Shown: one piece after another, positions 23,471 to 34,500 of the stretch
Layout of the letters: each line of letters starts with the position of its first letter
Position numbering within the stretch: the first letter of the stretch is position 1
Origin: Tyto alba
Taxonomy: Eukaryota; Chordata; Aves; Strigiformes; Tytonidae
DNA length: 64,000 nucleotides
Direction: 5' to 3'
Assembly: GCF_018691265.1 (NCBI RefSeq)
Contig: NW_024881316.1
Coordinates: 5,294,819 to 5,358,818, forward strand
Program-made: the position numbers and the translations under genes
The notes under the pieces: model-generated
The model's input: the letters and a program-made list of their open reading frames with translations, nothing else
Database searches by the model: none
What the model was told of the DNA's origin: nothing

Positions 23471-26009
23471 GTAGATTAATTTCTCATTTCCTTCCGAGGT
23501 GCACAAGTTTCCAGTAATCCATTTACACTATCAATAATGCTTTATACAGCATACCAGTGGTTATTTATGGTTTAAATATTATGTAAATTATAAACACTTC
23601 CAAAGCCCTTTCATGTTAGTAATGAAGCAAATGGTTTTTCTGGTTACAATAGGATAATAAATGGACTCTTAAGGTAAAATCCTAGACCAATTCAAGTCAG
23701 TGACAAAATTCTCTCATTCTTTTTTACAAACCAGAAACTCGTACAGTTCCTTTGTTCGGGTACTATAAGCAGTGACTGTAGAGGTGATAACTTCACAGGC
23801 AGTATATAAGCACTCGCCTGCCCCCAACTCCCACCGCTCGGACACTTGCCTATCGTGCTTCCCCAAACCAGTTCATAAGTTTCCCTGTCATATCCCCACG
23901 TACCTCCAAACTGCCTGCCAGACCCAAACCTATAAATATGTTTCTACTCCTAACACATCCTCAGGCCTTCACTGAGGAGATATCTTCCTGGTATTTTACA
24001 CTCGAAGCTTTTTTTGAACAGCTCCTTCTTTTCCACACCTAAATTTCTGTCCCACCCTTTTGCCCACTTAAAACACATCCCATTTCCTCGTGGGCTGGTT
24101 TCCCCCCCCAGGCCCTCGGCAAGTCCTCGTGTGCCAAGCCAGAGTCACCAGGAGCTGCCCTGCCTGTAGCAGCAGGAACTGGCTGTACCTGGTTCTCGGC
24201 TCTCGGAAGCGTGAGGTGTCGTGGTTTGAGCCTGGTGGGCAGCCAACCCCCACAGGTGGTCACCCCCCCTTCCCCCTCCCCGCCTGGGAATGGGGGAGGG
24301 AATTAGGGGGTGAAGGGAGACTCACAGGTTGAGATAGGAACGGTTTAATAATGGCAATAAAATGAGAACAATGATGATGATAGAAAAAAAAAAAAAAAAA
24401 AAAAAGAAATATATAAACGGGCAATGCATCGTGTAATTGCTCCCCACCCGCTGACCCACACCCAGCCCGTTCCCGGCCGGCGACCCTGAGATACCAAGAT
24501 CCCACAATCGCAATCCTGGAAGCGAGAGCGCTCCTTCCCAGCCACCCCTACTCTATACAGTGAGCATGACGTTCCATGATATGGAATATTTCACTGGCCA
24601 GTTTGGGTCTGGTGCTGTGGCCGTGCTCCCTCCCTGCTCCCTGTGCCCTTGCGCACGGGCAGGACATGGGGAGTCAGAGAGTCCCTGAAGTCTCAGTAGC
24701 AGCTGAAAACATCAGTGTGCTGTCAGCATTCTTCCCATACCAAACCCAAAGCTAAATCCAAAACACAGCACTCATCTAGTCCCTGAAAAGGAATATTAAC
24801 TCTATTTCGGCCCAAACCAGGCCATGAGGCCATGCCTCCTGCCTTCAAATCACACACTGCTGACACCGTAGCTATCACTTATAGATGCATTTTTATGGAC
24901 CACCATGATTATGATTTTGCTAGTGAGTATCTCTAATATTTCAAACAACTAAGAATGATGATTACCAGCATTTTTGTTAAGATACAAAGAAGAGTCCAAG
25001 ATATAAGCAGGGAGCAGTTTTAGGTGTTAGTTCTGAGACTCTCAAGACAACTTCATTGTGATAGTAACAACGGAGATACATACGTTCTGTTGTAAATCCC
25101 GAAGTTAGCTTACCCTAGCTAAAGAATTCTATTATTAGAAAAGTATTCTTCCTTCCCAAAAGCCTTCCTGTCCTGACTACAGCAGCAGGCTCACCACAGC
25201 TTCAAGGGGAGACCATCTCATCTGTAGGAAGGAAAAAGGGTCAGAGCTCCTCCAGCAGTCGTTCTGTTTGCTGTGCCCGTTGCTGACAGAGACTGTTCCT
25301 AACCAGAAGCCACAGAAAAGAAGGGAGCGGGAGCATTTCATGCAGCGATCACCGTTTTCTAAACCTCTCCTAGAATTTGATCCCTCCTTTGTGAGAAACA
25401 GCTGGATCAAACTGTTTCTGAAGCTTCATTGCTATGGTGGTGCTTTTTCTTCTCTATAAATCTTCAGTAAAACCCTTCTGTCTACAGAACACGAAATGAA
25501 TGCTGATGGAGTGTGCATCATTATATCTTCAGCTTTCAGCAGTAAAGTCACTGTCTTAAAGAATCACTGAAATAATCTTTCCTTTTGCTATATCAACCTC
25601 AAATAAAGACTTCAAGTGCTGTTTTTGTCTTTACATTAATCTTGAACAATATTGTTTAGCTTTATTTAAAGACAGTAGGTTTACAATTAACCCTTCTGCA
25701 GAGAGTAGCATTTGGAAGACATTAGATGAAATTACAAAAAGGGAACGGTATTTCCATTCAAGTTTTAATAGCTTACAAAAGAAGTGGAACAGTATCTCGT
25801 ATCCCGGGTTTTCCTCTGTGGACTGTGATTTTATTTTTTGGAAAAAAAACCCTTCCTCTGGAAAGAAATAACAAAAATATTTTAGTCTGGCTAAATTGTA
25901 GTCTTAGGTAACAACTCACGACAGCATGGTTTTGAGGTGTTTCTCATTCAAGGAAGAACGGCATTTTGGAAAGGTGATTTCTAGTTTTACTGTTTCTTTT
26001 CCCCAACAG
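23471..26009 (+). other. ASCC3: ASCC3 intron, 2,539 bp
   Basis: The intron runs from GTAGAT to the TCTTTTCCCCAACAG acceptor. Its notable content is an antisense solo LTR at 24217-24824. The 23780-24210 stretch is C-rich and unassigned. From 24830 to the acceptor no element was recognised. Confidence 0.88.
24217..24824 (-). mobile_element. Solo LTR of an avian endogenous retrovirus, antisense in ASCC3
   Basis: This 608-bp element lies between direct repeats TGAGG (24212-24216 and 24825-24829), a 5-bp target duplication. Read on the minus strand it begins TGGCCTGGTTTGGGCC and ends CTCAAACCACGACA, an imperfect terminal inverted repeat of the TG...CA LTR type. The minus strand carries a degraded TATA-like TATAGAG (24551-24557) and an ATTAAA polyadenylation-type signal (24344-24349). 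An A22 tract (+ strand, 24384-24405) lies inside. No gag, pol or env sequence is present, so it is a solo LTR left by recombination. The 5-bp duplication suggests an ERVL or ERV1-type origin. The family name is not assigned. Confidence 0.8.
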
Positions 26010-26185
26010 GGAAAGCAAGACAGTAAAGCAGTGGCTCCTCGATTCCCCAAAGCTAAAGATGAAGGATGGTTTTTGATATTGGGAGAAGTCGATAAAAAAG
26101 AACTCATCGCCCTGAAAAGAACTGGATATGTCAGAAACCGAAATACTGTTTCTGTCGCTTTTTATACTCCAGAAACTCCTGGAAG
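26010..26185 (+). CDS. ASCC3: ASCC3 coding exon (penultimate), Ig-like domain
   Basis: This is a 176-nt exon encoding GKQDSKAVAPRFPKAKDE, GWFLILGEVDKKELIALKR and NTVSVAFYTPETPG plus two bases (AG) of a split Arg codon. The acceptor is CCCCAACAG and the donor is GTACGA. The GWFLILGEV and ELIALKR strands are the best conserved part of the Ig-like domain in ASCC3. The open frame continues through the 98-bp intron up to a TGA inside the next exon, so retention of that intron would add about 40 unrelated residues and then stop. Confidence 0.95.
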
Positions 26186-26283
26186 GTACGACAAATTTAC
26201 AAATGGACTTCTCTTAATGACGATCGTTTCCAAGCAGTCGAGACTTCATTTCCAAACTAACGGTTCTGCTTTTTACATTTTAG
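26186..26283 (+). other. ASCC3: ASCC3 last intron, 98 bp
   Basis: A very short intron runs from GTACGA to TTTACATTTTAG. Its pyrimidine tract is weak (GCTTTTTACATTTTAG). It is open in the upstream reading frame across its whole length. Confidence 0.9.
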
Positions 26284-26431
26284 GTGTATCTACACATTGT
26301 ATCTCATGAGTGACAGTTACCTTGGCGTGGACCAACAGTACGATATGTGCCTGGACATCATACCTGCTAGTCCTTCAGCACAAGTCACGACAGAGGCGTC
26401 TGATGCTGCGACTCACCTGGCTCTGAAATAA
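26284..26431 (+). CDS. ASCC3: ASCC3 last coding exon and stop codon
   Basis: The first base completes the split Arg codon. The exon then encodes CIYTLYLMSDSYLGVDQQY, DMCLDIIPASPSAQV and a C-terminal SDAATHLALK before TAA at 26429-26431. The YTLYLMSD and YLGVDQQYD strands close the Ig-like fold. The C-terminal LALK matches the known end of vertebrate ASCC3. The tail between them is less conserved in the family. Together the six exons give 351-352 residues, about the last sixth of a protein of roughly 2,200 residues. Confidence 0.95.
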
Positions 26432-26905
26432 GGTGGTCTGAAAAGTCCACTCCAAAGAACTGGTCTTGCAGCTCATACAGCTGGTCATTCGGGGCATCCA
26501 AAAACACACCTGCCTTAGCAGAGACAATTTCAAACCTCAAGACAGCTAGGAAATTATAAGTGACTGCTGTATTGGCTCTGGTAACACAGAGTTAGCCGCA
26601 GTGGCCTTACTCCTTTGTGAAGATTTGTCTTTTCTTGTTACTTCTTCCTTCCTTCAGAAGTCATACTGTTAATTGAATTTTGACACATCAAAGTAAAAGA
26701 CTAAAAGATATTGTAATTTGCGCAAATTTAGGGCTATAGTCTACGTTTTGAAAAGTGTTCTGTAGCCTATGTATTAATGTAGTTTAAAGAGTCAACTTTT
26801 TTAATTTATAGGGAAGAATTCAAAATTTGATCTAAGAACTGCTGAAAATATTGAGGGATGTGTTATATTGCGTGTTTAATAAAAATACGTCCATAAGAAT
26901 GTTTT
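26432..26905 (+). other. ASCC3: ASCC3 3' untranslated region
   Basis: About 470 nt follow the stop codon to the probable cleavage site. It becomes increasingly AT-rich and contains no further conserved frame. The end is inferred from the AATAAA at 26878-26883 plus the usual 15-25 nt. Longer forms cannot be excluded. Confidence 0.7.
26878..26883 (+). terminator. ASCC3: ASCC3 polyadenylation signal AATAAA
   Basis: A canonical AATAAA lies 447 nt past the stop codon. It is followed by a T- and GT-rich stretch (26899-26922, GTTTTGCATTTGATTTTTCAGTGT in pieces) suited to a downstream element. No other canonical signal lies between the stop codon and this point. Confidence 0.8.
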
Positions 26906-27821
26906 GCATTTGATTTTTCAGTGTAAAAGATAAGGTATAGAGTAACAAAATCCTCCTTTTACACATACTACATTTTGGAGGCAACGATCTAAAGGAAAAT
27001 TTTCACAAATTTATATTCATTATATGTGTGGTAAATCTGGTTATAAAGGCATGCTAAGTAGTATAAAATATTTCCAGTGTAGCAATGATGCAATTTCTGT
27101 AGATCACAATTAAAGTTTACCCTTTACATGTGTGTACATACAGATATATACGCACGCACCATACATACATATTACATAATTACAATTTCGGTAGTGTTTT
27201 TCCCTGAACTTTGAAGGATTAAGGCATATAAAATCAAGTGTCCTGTTCCATATAAAATCAGGTGTGCTGTTCTAGGCGTCAGTGTTGAAGTGGGCAACTA
27301 CATTCTGTAAATAAGGGGGAGCGAGGCTTCAAAAGCAGGGTGTACAGCAGGTGGCTCGATGAGCAAGGAAGATTTCTGCCAGGCAAGAGGGAGTGCCTAA
27401 GGGATGCCCGGCTCAGTGGCAGTGCCACAGAGGCACCTCCACCTGCAAGACATAAATCTGAAGGGAGAAGGTAGCAGCATCTACCTTCTGCACACCAGAG
27501 GGAGGAGGGTGCTTCCCTGGAGCTACAGCTCCTGAGGTCAGTCCTCAGCCTTAAGGGGATTCAGGATGCTGAGCGAGCACTTGGAGACAACATTCTGCAA
27601 AAACATCACACACCTTCGTTCGGACAGACTCGACCTTCAGCTGAATATTAATATTTGAACTTGTTCAGCTTTGCGTTTAGGCGGTGAGCGTTACCGCTCC
27701 GAGGGCTCCTTCTGCTGTCATTGCCATTGTGTTTCACCAGATGAAAGAACACAGCAGAGCTGTTGCCTGGAAGCTTCCCACGGAAAAAAAAAAAAAATAT
27801 GACACCGGTGGTGCCGCACCC
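26906..27821. other. Intergenic DNA just past ASCC3
   Basis: Sequence is AT-rich to about 27280, then GC-intermediate. It contains a 24-bp imperfect tandem duplication (27225-27248 and 27249-27272, two mismatches) and a TATACGCACGCACC-type patch near 27145. An A13 or so tract (27784-27797) lies just before the CR1 fragment. No gene was seen. Confidence 0.75.
27225..27272. repeat. 24-bp tandem duplication with two mismatches
   Basis: Two adjacent copies start with CATATAAAATCA and end with CTGTTC. They differ at two positions. No function is suggested. Confidence 0.85.
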
Positions 27822-28195
27822 ATATAGAATCACGGCCTGGTTGGGGTTGGAAGGGACCCCTGGAGGTCCTCTGCTCTAACCCCACTCCTCCAGTGGGGCC
27901 CCTAGAGCCGGTTGCCCAGGCACACGTCCAGGTGGCTTTTGAGTATCTTCAAGGTTGGAGACTCCACAACCACCCTGGGCAGCCTGGGCCAGGGCCGGGT
28001 CACCCTCATGGTGGAAAAGTGTTTCCTCACGTGAGAGATGCTCCAGCCCCTTCATCTTCTTCGTGGCCCTTCACTGGACTCTCTCCAGTATGCCCGTGTC
28101 TCTCTTCTACTGGGGAGCCCCAAACCAGACACAGCACTCCAGGTGTGGCCTCCCCAGTGCCGATCACCTCCCTCAACCTGCTGGCAGCACTATGT
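27822..28195 (-). mobile_element. CR1 LINE 3' fragment with internal deletion
   Basis: The left end ATAGAATCACGGCCTGG followed by TTGGGGTTGGAAGGGACC is the reverse of the CR1 3' tail, with one remaining tail unit. GGAGACTCCACAACCACCC, then CTTCATCTTCTTCGTGGCCC and GGACTCTCTCCAGTATGCCC follow in CR1 order on the minus strand. The usual 150-250 bp between the two blocks is missing, with the junction near 28030. CR1 is the dominant LINE in birds. The fragment is too short to encode protein and is dead. The ends are approximate. Confidence 0.88.
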
Positions 28196-30513
28196 TGCAG
28201 CAAAGAGAGAAGGCTGGTGGATTTCAAAGGTAAACAAGTTCATTTATTTCATATTATCTGGCACCTCTAAACTGTGAGTGAAGTTTCTAAAATAATCCAT
28301 TCCATAGCTGAGTGTTCTCAGAGATCTTCACATCACCTGATGATGTTAAAAATTTGATAGGTTGACTTTATTGCCTAAGATAATGGGATAATAATAGAAA
28401 AAGTTGTCACTATATTCACAGCCCGCTAGATGATACAGCTGCTGCCTTTGCCGTTTAGACAATATCAATACAATATGGTGGTGTATCACACAGCAAACAC
28501 TTTTTTTTTTCCAAATTGGTAGGCAAAAACTTGGTTATATACACATTTACTTACTCCTACATCCATTTTAAAGAGAAACATTAATCTGCAAGTAAATTTT
28601 CACAATAATTAAGTCCTTTCTTTGGGAAAATTCTTGGCTGAAGCAATATATTGTCCTGCAACAATTTTAATTAATTAGGAAAAAGAGCTATGCCACAGTC
28701 AATCAACATACCAACATAGTGACGCTAGCTGTTGTTGCTTTGTTAATGCACATCACAAAACAGTCTAACTGCAGAGTAGCAGACAATAGCTTCAGTATTC
28801 TGTATTAATCAATTAAAGGGTTTCTGTAACATCATTTGCACCATCTGTACTCTGGTTTGAAAATATTTTATCTAATTTACTAGCATGATAATTGTTTTTA
28901 GAAATAGGAGACATTTCTAAATAAAATATTTGAAACTTTTTTTTTTTTTTTGCAAAAGTATTGGATCCATGAAAACAGAGTCTGAAGTAACATAGAATGA
29001 ATTTAAGCCAATTGATTGGAATCAATATTTATCTGAAATATCCAAGAGAAGGAATTCTGATGCATTTGAAACAGCTGCTTAGAAGGAACAATCAATATGT
29101 TCTATCCAGTGATAGGTAATGGTGGAAAGTGAGAATAGCTGCCTAACAGAAGTATGAAGAGCAGATACAGAATTTAAAAAAAAAAAAAAAAAAAAAAAGC
29201 TTTGGTGATGTAATTATCACCATTATGCATAAATGAGAAAATTAACAGCACATACAGAAATTATTAATGTAGTTTCTCACTCCAGTTTGCAAGCAGGTTT
29301 TTATTAGGGTTATGGGAGTTCTTTTCGCCCCTTCTGGGAGCAGCTGCAGTTAGTGCCTGCCTGCTCAGGTGTGGTACTTCTTCAAAAACTTGGAAAGAGC
29401 AACAAAACACACGCATTTCTTGTGTATCGAGATGTCTTTTAAGTCTGCGTATGTGGCTTTGTCCTTTCCATATTACCCCGTCCTAATCTGGTGATGGTGC
29501 CACAGCAGTACTTAGCAGGAACTCAAGGAGCTTTGGGTATGCACGGCCATCCCCCGTCTCTTCTTAGGGGGCTCTTACAATGCACCTTACTCGAGATTTC
29601 AGGTCCAGTCCAAGAACTGAATGCATTACTGCGGCACCGTGAAGCCATCTTCACAACTGCAGGTCTTTCTTACTGTAAATTTAATCTTTGGAGGCCCTAA
29701 TTTCGCCCAGACGAATTCAGGGGTTTGTGGTGCAATTCCTGTTCCTTGTCGTTAGTTTGCTTCTAGAGACCATCTCTAGATGGCCATCCTTCAGGAAACT
29801 TCAGGGAGTCTCTCATCAACCTCCATCCTGGAGCCTAGTGTAAGGCTTGAACATTCACCAAATAGGCTGCACTTAAAGAAAGGCAAGTTCTGTCATTCCG
29901 ATTTTCTAGGGGATGCTTACAGCGAAGAAGGTAGGCCGTGTGTTATCTGCTCTTGCACATCACAGCCTGAATCCAAATTCCTATGTTCCTCCCTCACTCA
30001 AGAAAAAGAGGCTGTGATGTTTTCAAGACTGTTTGATGAACTGGCCCAACGGGCAGCACTTCTCTGTGAAGAGGCTTATTTACTGCAGCTGGTTCTTAAA
30101 TCATCACGCTTTTGTCTTGCCTCCATTTAAGTCTCCTTCCACTACCTGTTAACCCTACAATCACACCTGTTCAGAGACAGTTACCCATATTAGTGGCAGT
30201 AAATTATCACAGAAGGAATTTTTTAAGCTCATGTCTATGATATGGTATGGACACTACTCCAGCCTACGTAGTAAGTGCTGAAGCAGGACAAATAAGGTAA
30301 CACAAGCAAACCATGTATATCTTTTCCACATCCTAAAGGTTTCCATAAAAAAAGTCCGAATTAATGCTGAGAGTAGAAAAAAAAAAAATCTGTATGATAA
30401 TTCTGTAACAAGAAAGCCAAGTCATGGGTGTAAAAAGAAGCCACCCATCCATCCAAGTGTGTTTTTACACCTCATATGAAATGGTGAATTTGCGTAAGCG
30501 ATTTCTATCTAAA
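28196..30513. other. Intergenic DNA, no gene recognised
   Basis: 28.2-29.28 kb is AT-rich with poly(T)/poly(A) runs (about 28932-28951 and an A-run at 29175-29198). 29.28-30.15 kb is GC-intermediate and carries an open frame of 116 codons at 29780-30130 without recognisable domains. It may be an old, unrecognised repeat. Confidence 0.6.
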
Positions 30514-30518
30514 CTTTT

Positions 30519-31594
30519 TGTCATGGTTTGAGCTCAGAGGGCAACTGAGCACCACACAGCCATTCACTCCTCCCTCCCCTCCCAGCAATGAGAAGGGAAA
30601 AATAAGCCAGGCTTGGGATTCGAGATAGGACCGGGAGGGGCAAATCACCCATTATGGTCATGGGCAAAAGGCAGACTCGTTAGGGGAGGAAAAAGAGCAT
30701 ACATTTATTAGACACTAACAACACATAGCAGAGTAGGACAGTGCGAAGCATTGCCACATCTTGAGATCACCTTCCCCCCACCCCTCCCTTCTTCCCGGGC
30801 TCAGCTCTGCTCCCGATATCTCTACCTCCTCCCCCAGTGGCGCAGGGGCAGGGAATGGGGGGTGCAGTCAGTGCTGCCGCTTCTTCCATCTTCGGTGCGG
30901 GAGCTCCTGGAACTTCTTCCCCCTGGTCCATCATGGTCCCCCTCTCACAGCAGACAGTCCTCCACAAACCCTCTCCAATGTGAGTCCCTCCCACAGGCCG
31001 CAGTGTTTCTTTACACTGCCTTGTCGTGGGTCACCATCTTTCTCCAACTGGATTCCCTCCCACGGCTGCAGCCCTTCCCGAGCTGCTCCGGCGTGGAACA
31101 CCCCCTGCATGCTGCAATCCTCCCAGCACTGAACCGTGACAGCTGGGGCTGCTTCTTCCCACAAGATCTCGGTCTTCTTTGGGCACAGTCACCTTGGTTA
31201 ACCGGACAAAACACCTCACAGGCCATAAATCAATGTCTACTCCACTGTAGATCTCCATGGTTGGCAGGGGGGGCCGCCCTGCCGTCTCACCACAGGACAC
31301 AGAGGGGTCTCTGCTCCGGCACACCTCCCCCCTCCTTTCTTCCTCCATTCCTCCACTGACCTTGGTGTTCATGCAGCTGCAGCAACTCCTCCTCACAAGT
31401 CCCACTGCCCGTCACCACGTCCCTTCTTAAATACATTAACGCAGAGGCGCAGCTGATTGGCTCAGTTTTGGTGCAGAGGTGGAGCTGACTTGGAGCTGGG
31501 GGAGCTTCGAGAAGCTTCTCACAGGGGGCTGCCCCTATAGCCCCCTCCCCTGCCACCAAAAAAAAAACTGCACAACTCACTCAAACCCAGGACA
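30519..31594 (-). mobile_element. Solo LTR of an avian endogenous retrovirus (ERVL-like), 1,076 bp
   Basis: The element is framed by CTTTT direct repeats (30514-30518 and 31595-31599). Its ends on the minus strand are TGTCCTGGGTTTGAG and CTCAAACCATGACA, an imperfect inverted repeat. The minus strand has a TATTTAA box (31427-31433) and an AATAAA signal (30704-30709). Between them is a GC-rich R/U5-like stretch with degenerate repeats of the type GGAGCAG...CAGCCCGTG. Open frames of up to 202 codons cross it but show no gag, pol or env features. No internal region or second LTR is present, so it is a solo LTR. The 5-bp duplication and long GC-rich body fit the ERVL-type LTRs common in birds. The subfamily is not assigned. 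Confidence 0.82.
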
Positions 31595-31599
31595 CTTTT

Positions 31600-34500
31600 T
31601 TTTTTTTCTTCAGTTTTAGGCATCCTTTCTTCCACTAAATTGCACACCTCTGGCCTTGGTTTAGTTGCTTACATGCAGATATCTAGTGCCATTTAAAATG
31701 CAGTATCTCACCTGGCCTCTACGTTCAGCTCCAGAAGAACACATGCCATCTGCAGAGGGCTATCAGATGTGAAACATGACGGTGTTGTATTTGTCAGTCT
31801 CTGTGAATGCCTCAAGTAACCTGAGGCATCTGAAGTAGCACTAGGTATCTAGATTCAGGTAACCAAACTGAGCCCCTATTACTTCAGTCACAAGTAAGCA
31901 ATGTAGTTGCATTTAACGCACTTTAAAATCTCCAAAGATATTTCGGTTGCCACTCCAAAAGGCAGCAAGTTTTCCATAGGTCCTGTGTCACTTCTGCTAG
32001 CCCTGTGCAGCTCTGCCAGTCCCACGGGGTGGATACTCACACATTCGAGCTTAATTAGCTAATCAGGCCCATGCTATTTTGTAAGTCAGAAGAACCATAA
32101 GCATTCAAAATTCTCTCTTCCAAGCTATTTTATGAGAAGGGAAAATTCTCCTGCTTCATGAGAAGCATTTTCTGACAAAAGGTTTGGATGCCATAGGATG
32201 CCCAGAGAGACACGTGAGCTACAAAAAGGTGAGTGAGCAGGGCTGCTGCTGAGAGCCGTCACTCCATTTCTACTTACACACCATGCCTGTTCTATCTGCC
32301 ACATTTGATTCCCACCTGTCTTTTTAAAAACATATCCTGTTAAGTGGCGCGTCCCCTCAGAGCACACTGCACTGCAGCAGGCTGTGCCAAGACTTACATC
32401 TGCATAAGTTTTGACGCACATTTTTTCTGGAGTGATTTGCAAAAGCTTGGGACTGAACTAACCAAGTTTGTTATTGATGTCACACGCTGGTAGCAGTAAG
32501 ATGTTAAGCTGCTTTCATAAAGTGTGTGAAGGGAACTTTTATATTAAAGGAACTTCTCTGGAAAGCAATTGTACTGCTTGTACTAAATGAGCCTCTGTGT
32601 AAATAATTCCTACACAGGATTCAATCTAGACAGAAGAAACAAGCTCTGTAGAAAAGGATTCTCCACAGTGATTACGCCACCCTGCAATTAAATATGTTTA
32701 CAATATGTCTTGTACTCAGATCTTCTAATGAGCTCCATACTGCATCAATGTGATTTGAATCCGGGACTCTCCGAGCTAGTAAGCCTTTCTTCTGCATCTC
32801 TGTTCCTAGAAAATCACAACCCCCTTCTCGGCTCAAATCTCTCCTCCGAAATAAAGAATGTAAAAGCTTCACTAAGCCTACACATTAAGCTTCACTGCTG
32901 CTTTTTTCCTCCAGCTTAGTCTTGTCCTATCAAGACTCTCGATAAAAGCATGCACCCAAGATTAGTGGCTTGTATCTCTCCTTGCAGAAGATCCATAGAC
33001 AGCAAAACTGGTGACATCTCATTGCACAGTCACAAAGATCACACAGGTGAGAGGACAAGATAGAGATCTCATTGAAAATATCAGGGGGGGGCAGGGAGGA
33101 GGCAGTGTCTACATCTAGATTTTAGAATAGAAAGGAGAACATGGAGGGGAAAGGAAAGGAAGTAAAGACATTGGCTATTGTTCATGTGCTCAAAACAAAA
33201 AAAATGGAATAAAGAATGAAAAGTGTTCTGTGCTGAATATTATCATTCCCAATAATAAAATTTCCACTATCTGTAACGACAGCTGAGGTGAATTGGGCAT
33301 TTTTTAAAAATCACGTTCTTGGTAACATGATACATGCACAAATAGTTATAGGACTATGCTAATAATTACTAGCAAGAAGAACAGTAGAAAAGGGAATCTA
33401 GAAATATCACCTTCTTTCTCTAACTACACTCTAAATCTCTACATAAATGTGATAAACAGCATTCTTCACACAGTAGCAAATTTGCACCTTGGAATGGAAA
33501 TAACTCAGTTTCTACCATGTAGTGCTAATGTGGGAAAATTAGGCTTATGTACTTGACAGCAGTACTTTCTTCTAGCTAACAGGATAAAATTGTTTCAGAT
33601 GCCAATAACGCATGGTGAGTTCTCAACGTGTATTTGTCAGCAAATCCAACTAATTAGGCACTAATTGCTCACTGTAGTAGCACAGTAATATCAGGTTGTG
33701 ATAAACTGTCATCTTTGTAGCTGTGAAGATTCTGTAGTTAAGCCTTATTTTCCTCAAACAATTGCAATGACTAAAGGGAGAGCTGGAAAAAAACACTAAG
33801 AGGATTCTGCCATCTCCATAAAAGGGCCCCTTTATTCACCCACACCAAAGCAAGATTTATCCCTAATTTTTTTTTTTTTTTTGCTATTTTAACCTATCAA
33901 AAATAAAACATAAAATAGTACCAAGAGAGGTTACATGACTATTTAAGTTTACCCCAGTTACAGAACCTTGATGTTTCTTTAGCACAGCTCTGCCCTGTCC
34001 CATCCCACCCCCCCACCCCTGCTGACACAGTCACATGTTATACTTGGGCTAAATTGTCTGGGATAGGACCTTTGGGGGAATTTCATCCTCTGTTTACAGG
34101 ACACGTAGCACAGAGGAAGTCCTGGTCCATGATCACGTTCCTGCAAGCTGAGATCTACAAAGAACCGCGTAAGACCTTACTGCAGTCAACTCAAAATACG
34201 ACACAATGTTACTCCAATAATATATTAAGCAAATAAGACAGGTGCAAAATATGCAGCACAGTTAGCTGTGTGAGTAAGGCAAACGCCAGTTTAATTTTAG
34301 ATTTTAATTCTAAGTGACTTGATTCAAAGAGGGAATGAGAGAGATCCGGAGATTTCTCAGTTCTCCTTGGTGATGAAATGCTCAGAACTAACCAAAGTGA
34401 ACTAGTTACAGGCTATATCCACACCTGCGATACTCGTCTAGGTGTGTACAAGATCTGCCTTTGCTCATCTCACACGTCTTTATTTGACTCCTGCATGCAA

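Noticed and set aside
30751..31359. 202-codon plus-strand open frame that could suggest a gene
   Set aside because: It lies entirely within a solo LTR and runs antisense to it; no retroviral or cellular protein features.
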